A DNA stretch of 32,887 nucleotides from Streptomyces violaceoruber (GTDB lineage: Bacteria; Actinomycetota; Actinomycetes; Streptomycetales; Streptomycetaceae), in NCBI GenBank assembly GCA_000720805.1, contig JODI01000087.1, positions 1 through 32,887 of the forward strand. Direction: 5' to 3'. The notes below the pieces were generated by a model that saw nothing but the letters and a program-made list of their open reading frames with translations, did not search any database and was not told the origin of the DNA. The position numbers were made by a program, and so were the translations under genes. Shown one piece after another: positions 23,359-31,301 of the stretch (the stretch's first letter is position 1; each line of letters begins with the position of its first letter).

Positions 23359-24190
23359 CAGGTACCTTCACCTTCCCCTTCCCGGAGGCGAACCCTACCG
23401 GGGCGAGGAAAACCGCGAGCGTCGGGATCAGGTACAGCAGCCACACCGTGACCTGGAGAACCGTCGGGTCGGGCTGGAAGTTGAAGACGCCCTTGAGGAG
23501 GGTGCCGTACCAGCTGTCCGGCGGGATGGTGTCGCTGATGTCGAAGGCCCTGTCCCTCAGGCCCGGCAGCCAGTCGGCCTCCTGGAGGTCGTGGAAGCCG
23601 TACGCCAGCACACCCGCGGCCACCACGACGAGCATGCCGCCGGTCCAGGTGAAGAACTTGGCCAGGTTGATGCGCAACGCGCCCCTGTAGAACAGCCAGC
23701 CGAGGAACACCGCTGTGGCCAGGCCCAGGGCGACGCCGATCAGCGGGCGCGGAGTGCCGTCGCCGGCCGCGTGCACCGACGCCCACACGAACAGCGCCGT
23801 CTCCAGGCCCTCCCGGCCCACCGCGAGGAACGCGGTGGCGACCAGGGCGGCGGTGCCCATCTGCAGGGCGGCGTCCAGCTTGCCGTGCAGCTCCGACTTC
23901 AGGTGCCGGGCGGTGCGCCGCATCCAGAACACCATCCACGTCACCAGGCCCACCGCGACGATCGACAGCGAACCGCCGAGCGCCTCCTGCGCCTCGAACG
24001 TCAGCTCCTGCGAGCCGAATTCGAGCGCGCAGCCGAACCCGAGCGCCAGGGCGACCGCGACGCCGATGCCGATCCAGATCGGCCTGAGGGCGTCCCGGCG
24101 GCCCGTCTTGACCAGATAGGCGATCAGGATGCAGACGACGAGGCTGGCCTCCAGCCCCTCACGCAGACCGATCAGATAGTTGGAGAACAC
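23318..24190 (-). CDS. efeU: Iron permease EfeU (FTR1 family)
   Basis: A 290-aa integral membrane permease of the FTR1/EfeU family, carrying iron across the cytoplasmic membrane. Seven hydrophobic segments are visible, and both diagnostic REGLE motifs are present: REGLEA (10-15) in helix 1 and REGLET (126-131) in helix 4. The GTG start at 24190 lies 3 nt past the efeB stop. The C-terminal tail is basic, then polar, and overlaps the following lipoprotein gene. In the EfeUOB system the permease works with the periplasmic/extracellular EfeO and the haem peroxidase EfeB. Confidence 0.95.
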   Translation of the reverse strand: MFSNYLIGLREGLEASLVVCILIAYLVKTGRRDALRPIWIGIGVAVALALGFGCALEFGSQELTFEAQEALGGSLSIVAVGLVTWMVFWMRRTARHLKSELHGKLDAALQMGTAALVATAFLAVGREGLETALFVWASVHAAGDGTPRPLIGVALGLATAVFLGWLFYRGALRINLAKFFTWTGGMLVVVAAGVLAYGFHDLQEADWLPGLRDRAFDISDTIPPDSWYGTLLKGVFNFQPDPTVLQVTVWLLYLIPTLAVFLAPVGFASGKGKVKVPDEQGTRPSKAPQA

Positions 24191-24193
24191 GGG

Positions 24194-25447
24194 TCACGCC
24201 TCCTTGGAGAACAGCGTGCTGCCCCACCAGTCGTCCGTGTCCCGGACGCCGGGCGGGACCGCGAACACCGCCGAACCCACGTGCTGGATGTACTCGTTGA
24301 GCGCGTCCGTGGCCAGGTTGCGCTGGATCTGGATGAAGCCCTTGCGGACGTCCCGCTGGTATGCGAGGAAGAACAGCCCCGCGTCCAGCCGGCCCAGGCC
24401 GTCCGTGCCGTCGGTGAACGAGTAGCCGCGGCGCAGGATCGTCGCCCCGTGGTTGGACGTCGGGTGCGCGAGCCGTACGTGCGCGTCGGGCTTCATCGCC
24501 TTCAGGAACGGCTCGTCACGCTCCTTGGCCTTGCCGACCGGGGCGCCCTCGCCCTTGTCGCGGCCGAAGACGTCCTCCTGCTCCTGCAGCGAGGTGCGGT
24601 CCCAGGTCTCGATGTGCATCCGGATGCGGCGGGCGACGAGGTACGAGCCGCCGGTCATCCACGCCGGACCGTCCTTCTCGTCCACCCACACGAACTTCTT
24701 CAGCCGGTCCGTCTCCGTCCCCGCGATGTTGCGGGTCCCGTCCTTGAAGCCCATCAGGTTGCGCGGGGTCTGCGCGTCCGGCGTGGTCGACGAGGTCTTG
24801 CCGAAGCCGAGCTGCGACCAGCGGATGACGACCTTGCCCATGCCGATCCGGGCCAGGTTGCGGATCGCGTGCACGGCGACCTGCGGGTCGTCCGCGCAGG
24901 CCTGGACGCACAGATCGCCGCCGCTGCGGTTCTTGTCGAGGTTGTCGCCGGCGAACTGGGGGAGGTCGACGAGGGCCTCGGGCCGCCGGTCCGCGAGGTC
25001 GAACTTCCCGAACAGGGACGGTCCGAAGCCGAGGGTGAGGGTCAGCCGCGAGGGCTTCAGCCCCAGCGCCTCGCCGGTGTCGTCCGGCGGCGCCTCGGCG
25101 AGCCCGCCGTACGCCCCCTCGCCGACCGCCTTTCCGGCGGTCATCTTCCGCGCGGCATCGGTCCAGTCCTTGAGCATCCGCACGAACTCGGCGCGGTCGT
25201 CCGTCGTCACGTCGAACGTGGCGAAGTGCAGCCGGTCCTGCACCGGTGTGGCGATACCGGCCTGGTGGGCGCCGTGGAAGGCGACCGCGGCGCCGGTCTC
25301 GGCGGCGGCCGGGTCCACATCCTCGCCGGCGCGGGTCATCGCCACCGTGCCGCCGGCCGCGACGGCACCGAGCGCGAGCCCGGCACCGCCCCAGCCGATC
25401 AGCGCACGCCGGGAGGGCGCGACGGTCTCCGGGGTGTTGTCCGTCAT
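24194..25447 (-). CDS. efeB: Dye-decolorizing peroxidase EfeB, Tat-exported
   Basis: A 417-aa haem peroxidase of the DyP family, EfeB type, thought to oxidise ferrous iron or release iron from haem during uptake. A Tat signal is present (SRRALIGWGGAGLALGA, 12-28). The DyP fingerprint GFKDGT lies at 233-238 (Asp236). A downstream conserved His occurs in DAHVRLAHP (His323, candidate haem ligand), and the distal-type Arg cluster is RRGYSF (339-344). ATG25447 is 9 nt after the efeO stop, in line with one transcript. The partner genes efeO and efeU on either side confirm the assignment. Confidence 0.95.
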   Translation of the reverse strand: MTDNTPETVAPSRRALIGWGGAGLALGAVAAGGTVAMTRAGEDVDPAAAETGAAVAFHGAHQAGIATPVQDRLHFATFDVTTDDRAEFVRMLKDWTDAARKMTAGKAVGEGAYGGLAEAPPDDTGEALGLKPSRLTLTLGFGPSLFGKFDLADRRPEALVDLPQFAGDNLDKNRSGGDLCVQACADDPQVAVHAIRNLARIGMGKVVIRWSQLGFGKTSSTTPDAQTPRNLMGFKDGTRNIAGTETDRLKKFVWVDEKDGPAWMTGGSYLVARRIRMHIETWDRTSLQEQEDVFGRDKGEGAPVGKAKERDEPFLKAMKPDAHVRLAHPTSNHGATILRRGYSFTDGTDGLGRLDAGLFFLAYQRDVRKGFIQIQRNLATDALNEYIQHVGSAVFAVPPGVRDTDDWWGSTLFSKEA

Positions 25448-25456
25448 GACGATTCC

Positions 25457-26611
25457 TCAGCCCTGCTTGGCGGCGGCGACGGCGGCGGCGAGCTTGGACA
25501 GCGGCTCCGCGAGCGCGTTGACCCCGTCCGACAGCTTCTTCTGACCGGCCTCGTCGACCTTCTCGTACGAGACGAAGTCGTACGACGACTTGTCGGCGCG
25601 GTAGGTGTCCAGCAGCGTGTTCAGCGCGGTGAACTGCTTGTCCAGCTCGGTGACCAGCGCGGGGTCGTTCTCCTTGGCGACCGGCTTCAGCAGCTCGTAC
25701 GACTCCTGGGCGCCCTCGACATTGGCCTTGAAGTCGACGAGGTCGGTGTGCGAGTAGCGCTCCTCCTCGCCCGTGACCTTGCCGGTGGCGACCTCGTCGA
25801 GCAGCTCCTTGGCACCGTTGGCCATGGAGGTCGGAGTGATGTCGGCCTTGCCGACCCGCTTCTGCCAGTCCTTCAGATCGGTGATCAACTGGTCGGCGAG
25901 GGTCTTCTCCTCGGCGCCGATCTTCTTGTCCTGCCACAGGGCCTTCTCCAGCCGGTGCCAGCCGGTCCACTTCTGGCCGCTCTCCAGGCCGTCGGCGCGG
26001 ACGTCGACCTTGGGGTCGATGTCGCCGAAGGACTCCGCGACCGGCTCGGTGCGCTCCCAGCCGATGCGGGAGGGCGCGTAGGCCTTCTTCGCGGCCGCTA
26101 TGTCGCCGTCCTTGACCGCCGCGGCGAACGCCTCGGCCTTGGGCAGCGTCGCGTCGGCCTGCTCCTGCGCGTACTGGCGGTAGGCGGCGACGGCCTTGTC
26201 CAGGCGCGGGTCGCGCTTCGCGGCGGTGCCGCCGCCGGTGGCCTTGACGTCCTGGCGGATGCCGTCGCCCTTCATGCCGGGCTTGCACGCGATCCGGTAG
26301 TCGCCCGCCTTCACCTCGGCGGTGACCTTCTGCTTGGTGCCGGGGCCGATGTTCTCCCGCTCGGTGACGATCCGGTCGTCCGGGAAGAGGACGTAGACCT
26401 CGGTGACCTTGGAACCCTTGTTCTCGATGGCGAGTTCGAGGTGTCCGGCCGGGAACTCCTTCTTCGAGACCTCGCACTTGTCGTCGGTCGCCGTCACGTT
26501 GATGACCCGGTCGCCGTCCGCCGAACCGCCCTTCTCGGTGCACCCCGTGACGGCGGCGAGCGCCGCCGCGGTGGCGGCGGCGGTGAGCGCGGAGAATCTG
26601 ACGGCTCGCAT
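25457..26611 (-). CDS. efeO: EfeO iron-binding lipoprotein (cupredoxin + M75/imelysin domain)
   Basis: A 384-aa extracytoplasmic iron-binding component of the Efe system. The start is ATG26611: GGAG lies 5 nt upstream and a lipoprotein signal follows at once (lipobox VTGC, Cys24). An upstream in-frame ATG lacks these. Residues about 33-125 form a cupredoxin-like domain with Cys46, Cys109 and Met113 (ACKPGM). Residues about 135-384 form the peptidase-M75/imelysin-like helical domain with the metal motif HRLE (219-222, in GWHRLEKALW) and GWERTEP (184-190). It is first in the operon and lies about 47 nt downstream of the iron box. Confidence 0.95.
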   Translation of the reverse strand: MRAVRFSALTAAATAAALAAVTGCTEKGGSADGDRVINVTATDDKCEVSKKEFPAGHLELAIENKGSKVTEVYVLFPDDRIVTERENIGPGTKQKVTAEVKAGDYRIACKPGMKGDGIRQDVKATGGGTAAKRDPRLDKAVAAYRQYAQEQADATLPKAEAFAAAVKDGDIAAAKKAYAPSRIGWERTEPVAESFGDIDPKVDVRADGLESGQKWTGWHRLEKALWQDKKIGAEEKTLADQLITDLKDWQKRVGKADITPTSMANGAKELLDEVATGKVTGEEERYSHTDLVDFKANVEGAQESYELLKPVAKENDPALVTELDKQFTALNTLLDTYRADKSSYDFVSYEKVDEAGQKKLSDGVNALAEPLSKLAAAVAAAKQG

Positions 26612-26657
26612 GCAGGCTCCAAGGACTGGCCGAAAAGAACGCGTGACGCGCCTCACA

Positions 26658-26696
26658 TAAGGCGAGGCTCGCCTAACTTACCTAAGGTTTTCCTAA
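26658..26696 (-). promoter_or_regulatory. Clustered iron boxes (DmdR/IdeR type) upstream of efeO
   Basis: TAAGGCGAGGCTCGCCTAA (26658-26676) is a 19-bp near-perfect dyad with one mismatch. Read on the - strand it matches the actinomycete iron box TTAGGTTAGGCTAACCTAA at the outer positions. Two more CCTAA half-sites (26681-26685, 26692-26696) continue the cluster, spaced 9 and 11 bp, as though further dimers bind. It predicts iron-dependent repression of the efe operon by a DmdR/IdeR protein encoded elsewhere. It is also 145 nt upstream of the divergent PhzF-like gene. Confidence 0.88.
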
Positions 26697-26785
26697 GTCG
26701 TACCCGCCCAATCGGTGATTCAGCTCTCATGGACGGTGTATGAGCACGAACCGATCACGGTGACCAAAAAGGGACCCCATGGGCG

Positions 26786-26805
26786 GGTCAAGCGGAGGTC
26801 AAGCG
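26786..26805 (+). promoter_or_regulatory. 11-bp-spaced direct repeats upstream of the PhzF-like gene
   Basis: GGTCAAGCG occurs at 26786-26794 and 26797-26805, exactly 11 bp apart. The spacing and the GGTCA core resemble the direct-repeat units bound by PhoP in Streptomyces, but the rest of the unit does not fit. They lie 24-43 nt before the -10 of the PhzF-like gene. Confidence 0.35.
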
Positions 26806-26828
26806 TCCCGGCGGGCGCTTCCACCGGG

Positions 26829-26834
26829 CACAAT
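26829..26834 (+). promoter_or_regulatory. -10 box for a leaderless PhzF-like gene
   Basis: CACAAT is followed after six bases by the GTG start at 26841, putting the expected transcription start on the start codon. No Shine-Dalgarno is present. Confidence 0.5.
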
Positions 26835-26840
26835 GCCCGC

Positions 26841-27485
26841 GTGACTGACTACGACGTACTCCGCGTCTTCTGCGGAGCGAGGGGCGGATACGGCAACGAA
26901 CTCGGCGTCGTCCGCGAGGGTTCCGTCATGCCCGACCCGGCCGAACGGCAGGCGTTCGCCGGGAAGCTCGGCTTCAGCGAGACCGTGTTCGTGGACGACC
27001 CCGAACGCGGGGTCATCGACATCTACACCCCGACCCTGCGGCTGCCCTTCGCCGGCCACCCCTGCGTCGGCACGGCCTGGCTCCTCGACGTACCCGAACT
27101 GATCACCCCGGCCGGAGTGGTCGGCGCCCGCCTGGACGGCGAGTTCAGCTGGATCGAGGCGCGGGCGGACTGGGTCCCGCCGCGCACGCTGCGCCAGTAC
27201 GCCACGGCCGCCGAGGTCGACGACCTGACCGTCCCGCCGCCGGGGGAGTGGATCTACGCCTGGGCCTGGGAGGACGAGTCCGCGGGCCGGGTCCGGGCCC
27301 GGGCCTTCCCCGGCCGCGACGACGGCATCGAGGAGGACGAGGCGACCGGCGCGGCGGCCCTCCTCCTCACCGACCGACTGGGCCGCGCCCTCAACATCAC
27401 CCAGGGCGCGGGCTCCCAGATCCTGACGGCCCCGCAGCCGGGGGGCTGGGTGGAGGTCGGCGGACGGGTGTTCCTGGAGCGCTGA
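26841..27485 (+). CDS. Short PhzF family isomerase-like protein
   Basis: A 214-aa protein of the PhzF/diaminopimelate-epimerase-like fold. The N-terminal half keeps the family landmarks: VFCGARGGYGNELGVV (the GNP/LAVV loop), the catalytic-Glu stretch GFSETVFV, and IYTPTLRLPFAGHPCVGTAWLL. The C-terminal half keeps DEATGAAALLLTDRLGR and the QG...Q end. Typical members are 260-300 aa, so the central and second-domain strands are shortened, though both key halves remain and the frame is intact. The reaction is unknown. GTG26841 is favoured because a -10-like CACAAT lies seven bases before it and there is no Shine-Dalgarno. Confidence 0.85.
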   Translation: MTDYDVLRVFCGARGGYGNELGVVREGSVMPDPAERQAFAGKLGFSETVFVDDPERGVIDIYTPTLRLPFAGHPCVGTAWLLDVPELITPAGVVGARLDGEFSWIEARADWVPPRTLRQYATAAEVDDLTVPPPGEWIYAWAWEDESAGRVRARAFPGRDDGIEEDEATGAAALLLTDRLGRALNITQGAGSQILTAPQPGGWVEVGGRVFLER

Positions 27486-27516
27486 CCGCCCACGCAGGCG
27501 ACGGCCCGCACGGACC

Positions 27517-28374
27517 CTAGGGCAGGGTGAGGACCTCCGCCCCCGACTCCGTCACCACCAGCGTGTGCTCGAACTGGGCCGTCCGCCTGCGGTCCTTGGT
27601 CACGACCGTCCAGCCGTCGTCCCACATGTCGTACTCGTGGGTCCCGAGCGTCAGCATCGGCTCGATCGTGAACGTCATGCCGGGCCGGATGACGGTCGTC
27701 GCGTGCGGGCTGTCGTAGTGCGGGATGATCAGCCCGGAGTGGAACGACGAGTTGATGCCGTGGCCGGTGAAGTCCCGCACCACTCCGTACCCGAACCGCT
27801 TCGCGTACGACTCGATGACCCGGCCGATGATGTTGATCTGCCGGCCCGGCCGGACCGCCTTGATCGCGCGGTCGAGGGACTCCCGGGTCCGCTCCACCAG
27901 CAGCCGGCTCTCCTCGTCGACGTCCCCGACCAGGTACGTCGCGTTGTTGTCGCCGTGCACCCCGCCGATGTACGCGGTGACGTCCAGGTTGACGATGTCG
28001 CCGTCCCGCAGCACCGTCGAGTCGGGAATCCCGTGGCAGATGACCTCGTTGACCGACGTGCACAGGGACTTGGGGAAGCCGCGGTAGCCCAGCGTGGACG
28101 GGTAGGCGCCGTGGTCGCACATGTACTCGTGCGCCACCTTGTCCAACTCGTCGGTCGTGACACCCGGCGCGACCAGCTTGGCCGCCTCCGCCATCGCCCG
28201 CGCCGCGATCCGGCCCGCGACGCGCATCGCCTCGATCGTCTCGGGCGTCTGCACCTCCGGTCCGGTGTACGGCGCCGGCGCCGGCTTGCCGACGTACTCC
28301 GGCCGGCGGATGTTTCCGGGTACGGAACGGGTGGGAGACAGCTCCCCTGGTACGAGCAGCGACTGGCCAGACAT
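27517..28374 (-). CDS. map: Type I methionine aminopeptidase
   Basis: A 285-aa methionyl aminopeptidase that removes the initiator Met from new proteins. The five metal ligands are recognisable: two Asp in [16 protein letters not shown], His in [13 protein letters not shown], Glu in FTIEPML and Glu in AQFEHTLVV. The substrate His is in EVICHGIPD. The first 45 residues ([25 protein letters not shown] region) are the Pro-rich N-terminal extension typical of the second actinobacterial MetAP. The start is ATG28374, supported by a TAGACT -10 box seven bases before it (leaderless). An earlier in-frame start lacks this. The gene converges with the PhzF-like gene, leaving 31 nt. Confidence 0.95.
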   Translation of the reverse strand: MSGQSLLVPGELSPTRSVPGNIRRPEYVGKPAPAPYTGPEVQTPETIEAMRVAGRIAARAMAEAAKLVAPGVTTDELDKVAHEYMCDHGAYPSTLGYRGFPKSLCTSVNEVICHGIPDSTVLRDGDIVNLDVTAYIGGVHGDNNATYLVGDVDEESRLLVERTRESLDRAIKAVRPGRQINIIGRVIESYAKRFGYGVVRDFTGHGINSSFHSGLIIPHYDSPHATTVIRPGMTFTIEPMLTLGTHEYDMWDDGWTVVTKDRRRTAQFEHTLVVTESGAEVLTLP

Positions 28375-28381
28375 GCCAGCG

Positions 28382-28387
28382 AGTCTA
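28382..28387 (-). promoter_or_regulatory. -10 box for a leaderless map gene
   Basis: On the - strand TAGACT is followed by seven bases and then the ATG (28374), so the message should begin at the start codon. There is no ribosome binding site. No good -35 was found. Confidence 0.6.
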
Positions 28388-28432
28388 TCCAGCGGACGTG
28401 GGGCACCATGTCCGTGGCGAAAGGAGCCGGTC

Positions 28433-28663
28433 ATGGCCCTGTTCAAGAAACGCACGGCGGGAAAGCCGGGCGAGTGGTTCTACTGCCTGGAGCACAAGAA
28501 GGTCGAAGAAGGACCCGAGTGCCCGGCCAAGGACCGCTTCGGGCCGTACACCTCCCGCAAGGAGGCCGAACACGCGATGGCGACGGCCCGCGAGCGCAAC
28601 GTCGAGTGGGAGAACGACCCCAAGTGGCACGACGCCCCGGCGTCGGGCCGGGACGACGACTGA
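28433..28663 (+). CDS. Small conserved hypothetical protein (76 aa)
   Basis: A 76-aa acidic-tailed soluble protein beginning [28 protein letters not shown] (28421-28426) lies 6 nt before ATG28433. A CxEH...C pair (Cys18, Cys30), an aromatic patch (WFYC) and the segment [22 protein letters not shown] are the visible features. The last looks like the helix of a SPOR-like or single-stranded-nucleic-acid-binding mini-domain, but that is weak. It is divergent from map with about 58 nt between starts. The function is unknown; the strong ribosome binding site and ordinary codon use support a real gene. Confidence 0.85.
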   Translation: MALFKKRTAGKPGEWFYCLEHKKVEEGPECPAKDRFGPYTSRKEAEHAMATARERNVEWENDPKWHDAPASGRDDD

Positions 28664-28755
28664 GCCGATCGAGACGACTGAGCCGAGCCGGTCACGTGCT
28701 CGCGGGGGAGGCGGCGGTGCGCTGACGCGGGCAACCGCTATTCCCCGGCGTACGG

Positions 28756-29358
28756 CTACCAGCGTGCGGGCGGGGGAGCGGTCAGCTGGTCCATCAGTCT
28801 CGACAGCCGGTCCCGCAGACGCCGCCGACCCCGGGGCGCCGGCACCGCGTTCTCCCCGGCCGCCGCGCTCACCAGGTGCTGGACCGTGTCCAGGTCCAGC
28901 TCCGCCCCGTCCGGGACGCGCAGCGCCTCGTGGGACATCGTGGTCAGCTCGTCCCCGCCGTCGCCGAGCGTCAGAACCGTCGCCCCGGCCCGCCGCGCGT
29001 CGTGCACGCCCTCCAGCAGTTCGGCGCCCGGCGCGTCCGGCGACACCACCAGCAGCGTCTCGCCCCGGCGCGCCGCGGCGAGCCTGCCCGGTCCGACGGC
29101 GAGGTGCGCCGGATCGGAGGGGCGCGCGTCATGGCGTACGAGTGTCGGCGTCAGTTCCGGCGTCCCCGACCAGGCCGCCTCGTCGACCAGATGAGCCGCG
29201 AGATGCCACGGCTCGTACTCCGGGGTGCCCACCAGCAGCAGACCGCCGCCGTGCGACACCACGGACCCCCGAAGCGCGCCCGCGAACCGGCGCGTGGCGC
29301 CCAACCACTCGGTCCCGGCGAGCACTTCGCGCAACAACGCGACCCGAACGGCATCCAT
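28756..29358 (-). CDS. Hypothetical protein, possibly SIS-like
   Basis: A 200-aa soluble protein. The order of strands and turns, GGGLLLVGTPEYEPWHLAAHLVDE, then RRGETLLVVSPDAPGAELLEGVHDARRAGATVLTLGDG, then MSHEALRVPDGAELDLDTVQHLVSAAAGE, looks like a sugar-isomerase (SIS) Rossmann fold, in which the last strand carries a Ser/His-Glu and the helix before it spans VQHLV. I am not certain. The C-terminus is strongly basic (RGRRRLRDRLSRL). ATG29358 has AGGA 9 nt upstream; CAGGAT could alternatively be a -10 box. Divergent from npdG. Confidence 0.7.
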   Translation of the reverse strand: MDAVRVALLREVLAGTEWLGATRRFAGALRGSVVSHGGGLLLVGTPEYEPWHLAAHLVDEAAWSGTPELTPTLVRHDARPSDPAHLAVGPGRLAAARRGETLLVVSPDAPGAELLEGVHDARRAGATVLTLGDGGDELTTMSHEALRVPDGAELDLDTVQHLVSAAAGENAVPAPRGRRRLRDRLSRLMDQLTAPPPARW

Positions 29359-29534
29359 ACGTCCGCATCCTGCCGCAATCGACCGTTCGGGACCCCCGGT
29401 TCACCCGAATTCGCCCACCTTGGGCAGGTCGCCGGCCCACTGTCCGTCCCTCTGCGTGGAGCGCCAGTGGATCGTCTTCGGGCGGGTCCCCGTGACGCGG
29501 CCCACCTGACCATCTGGGGCGGACGGGACGGACG

Positions 29535-29540
29535 TAAAGT
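29535..29540 (+). promoter_or_regulatory. -10 box for a leaderless npdG gene
   Basis: TAAAGT (TANNNT) is followed by six bases and then ATG29547. The expected transcription start coincides with the start codon and there is no ribosome binding site. Confidence 0.6.
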
Positions 29541-29546
29541 CGGCCC

Positions 29547-30257
29547 ATGACCTCTACCGATAACGAGAGTGCACAGAAGGCCCCCGCCAAGGACCCCTGG
29601 GACCTTCCCGACGTCTCCGGGCTCGTCGTCGGCGTGCTCGGGGGTACCGGGCCGCAGGGCAAGGGCCTCGCCTACCGGCTCGCCAGGGCCGGCCAGAAGG
29701 TGATCATCGGCTCGCGTGCCGCCGACCGCGCCCGGGCCGCCGCCGAGGAGCTGGGGCACGGCGTCGAGGGCGCCGACAACGCGGAGACCGCCCGCCGCAG
29801 TGACATCGTGATCGTCGCCGTGCCCTGGGAGGGCCACGGCAAGACGCTGGAGTCCCTGCGCGAGGAACTGGCCGGCAAGCTCGTCGTGGACTGTGTGAAC
29901 CCGCTCGGCTTCGACAAGAAGGGCGCCTACGCGCTCAAGCCGGAGGAGGGCAGCGCCGCCGAGCAGGCCGCCGCGCTGCTGCCGGACTCGCGGGTCACGG
30001 CCGCCTTCCACCACCTGTCGGCCGTCCTCCTCCAGGACCCGGAGATCGAGGAGATCGACACCGACGTCATGGTCCTCGGCGAGGTGCGCGCCGACGTGGA
30101 GATCGTGCAGGCGCTGGCCGGCCGGATCCCGGGCATGCGCGGCGTCTTCGCGGGACGGCTGCGCAACGCCCACCAGGTGGAGTCGCTGGTCGCCAACCTG
30201 ATCTCGGTGAACCGCCGCTACAAGGCGCACGCGGGGCTGCGGGTCACGGACGTGTGA
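29547..30257 (+). CDS. npdG: NADPH-dependent F420 reductase
   Basis: A 236-aa oxidoreductase that passes hydride between NADPH and the deazaflavin cofactor F420, supplying F420H2 in actinomycetes. The NADP-binding motif VGVLGGTGPQGKGLAYRLA is at about 27-45, with the phosphate-contacting GSRAADRAR after beta-2. IVIVAVPWEGH follows, then VDCVNPLGFD and TAAFHHLSA (F420-site region), all typical of the family. A polar 20-residue N-terminal tail precedes the fold. ATG29547 follows a TAAAGT -10 box at leaderless distance. The next gene on this strand is a small membrane protein starting 74 nt after the stop, possibly co-transcribed. Confidence 0.93.
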   Translation: MTSTDNESAQKAPAKDPWDLPDVSGLVVGVLGGTGPQGKGLAYRLARAGQKVIIGSRAADRARAAAEELGHGVEGADNAETARRSDIVIVAVPWEGHGKTLESLREELAGKLVVDCVNPLGFDKKGAYALKPEEGSAAEQAAALLPDSRVTAAFHHLSAVLLQDPEIEEIDTDVMVLGEVRADVEIVQALAGRIPGMRGVFAGRLRNAHQVESLVANLISVNRRYKAHAGLRVTDV

Positions 30258-30331
30258 GCGGGTGGGGGACACTGGTGGACGTAGCCGTGTCCCCCCGAGC
30301 TCGCTGAGCCCGCCGACAGGAGTCGCCAGAA

Positions 30332-30511
30332 ATGCCCCGCCTTGGCCTCTATGCCCTGATCGTCTTTCTCCTCGCCGTGGCCGCGGCGGTGGTCTCCTTC
30401 GCGCAGGGCAGCTGGCTGGGGATCGTCTGGGTGCTGCTGGCGGGGCTGTCGTCCAACATGTGCTGGTACTACCTGAGGCGGGACAGGACCCGGAAGTCCG
30501 TCACCCGCTGA
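30332..30511 (+). CDS. Small two-helix membrane protein (59 aa)
   Basis: A 59-residue protein (begins MPRLGLYALIVFLLAVAAAV) with two hydrophobic helices, about 5-22 and 28-46, and a basic tail YYLRRDRTRKSVTR. AGGAG (30318-30322) lies 9 nt before ATG30332. Helix 1 is followed by a short SFAQGSWLG turn. The arrangement resembles the small positive-inside membrane proteins common behind oxidoreductase genes in Streptomyces. Its last codons overlap the convergent peptidase gene by 11 nt. Function unknown. Confidence 0.7.
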   Translation: MPRLGLYALIVFLLAVAAAVVSFAQGSWLGIVWVLLAGLSSNMCWYYLRRDRTRKSVTR

Positions 30512-31301
30512 CCGAGCAGAACTCGTTCGTCCCCTGCCAGAAGCGGTAGAACTCCTGGCCGCAGTACGTGTCCAGGTCGCTGATCCCGAGGCTCTTCAGG
30601 ATCGCGTCGATCACGTCGAAGAACGCGCTGTTGACCGCGGGCAGCCACAGCAGCGCGAACACGAACAGCAGACCGAACGGCGCGAACGGCTCCACCTGGC
30701 GCTTGATCTTGTACGACAGCCAGGGCTCGATCACCCCGTAGCCGTCCAGGCCCGGCACCGGCAGGAAGTTCAGGAGCGCGGCCGTCACCTGGAGCAGGGC
30801 GAGGAAGGCCAGCGCGAACCGGAAGTCCGTCGGTACGCCGTCCAGCGCGTCCAGCCAGAACGGGGCCGTGCAGACGATCGCGAACAGGACGTTCGTCAGC
30901 GGTCCGGCCGCCGAGATGAGACTGTGCCGCCACCGTCCCCGGATCCGTCCGCGTTCGATGAAGACGGCGCCGCCGGGCAGACCGATGCCGCCCATGATCA
31001 CGAAGATGACGGGCAGCACGATGCTGAGCAGGGCGTGCGTGTACTTCAGCGGGTTCAGCGTGAGATAGCCCTTGTCGCCGACCGTGATGTCGCCGCTGTG
31101 CAGGGCGGTGCGCGCGTGCGCGTACTCGTGCAGGCAGAGGGAGACGATCCAGGCCGCCGTCACGAACAGGAACACGGCCACTCCGGGCTGCGCGGCGAAC
31201 CCGGTCCAGGTGGCCCAGCCCGTGACCGCCGTGACGGCGAGGATCCCGACGAACACCGGACTGATACGCCGGTCGCTGTGACGGGTGGTGGCGGTGGTCA
31301 T
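30501..31301 (-). CDS. Site-2 protease family membrane metalloprotease
   Basis: A 266-aa multipass membrane protein of the S2P/M50 group. The zinc motif HEYAH (HExxH) lies in a helix (LCLHEYAHARTALHSGD). The second-metal-ligand region reads NFLPVPGLDGYG, the family's NxxPxPxLDG motif. About six membrane helices are present. S2P enzymes cut transmembrane substrates, often anti-sigma factors, but this soluble-stalk-free short form has no assigned target. The start is ATG31301 with AGGGAG 4 nt before it and the polar leader MTTATTRHSDRR. The long Pro/Arg-rich upstream extension is not coding. The gene converges on the small membrane protein gene with an 11-nt overlap. Confidence 0.9.
   Translation of the reverse strand: MTTATTRHSDRRISPVFVGILAVTAVTGWATWTGFAAQPGVAVFLFVTAAWIVSLCLHEYAHARTALHSGDITVGDKGYLTLNPLKYTHALLSIVLPVIFVIMGGIGLPGGAVFIERGRIRGRWRHSLISAAGPLTNVLFAIVCTAPFWLDALDGVPTDFRFALAFLALLQVTAALLNFLPVPGLDGYGVIEPWLSYKIKRQVEPFAPFGLLFVFALLWLPAVNSAFFDVIDAILKSLGISDLDTYCGQEFYRFWQGTNEFCSVSG

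Noticed and set aside
22925..26743. A 1272-codon open frame on the + strand opposite the efe operon
   Set aside because: It is antisense to four recognised genes, with composition typical of a shadow frame.
26786..26805. A genuine PhoP box
   Set aside because: The 11-bp spacing and GGTCA core fit, but the remaining positions do not, and only two units are present. It is kept as unassigned direct repeats.
27248..28120. Proline/arginine-rich frames overlapping PhzF-like and map genes
   Set aside because: They are out-of-frame shadows of two well-supported genes.
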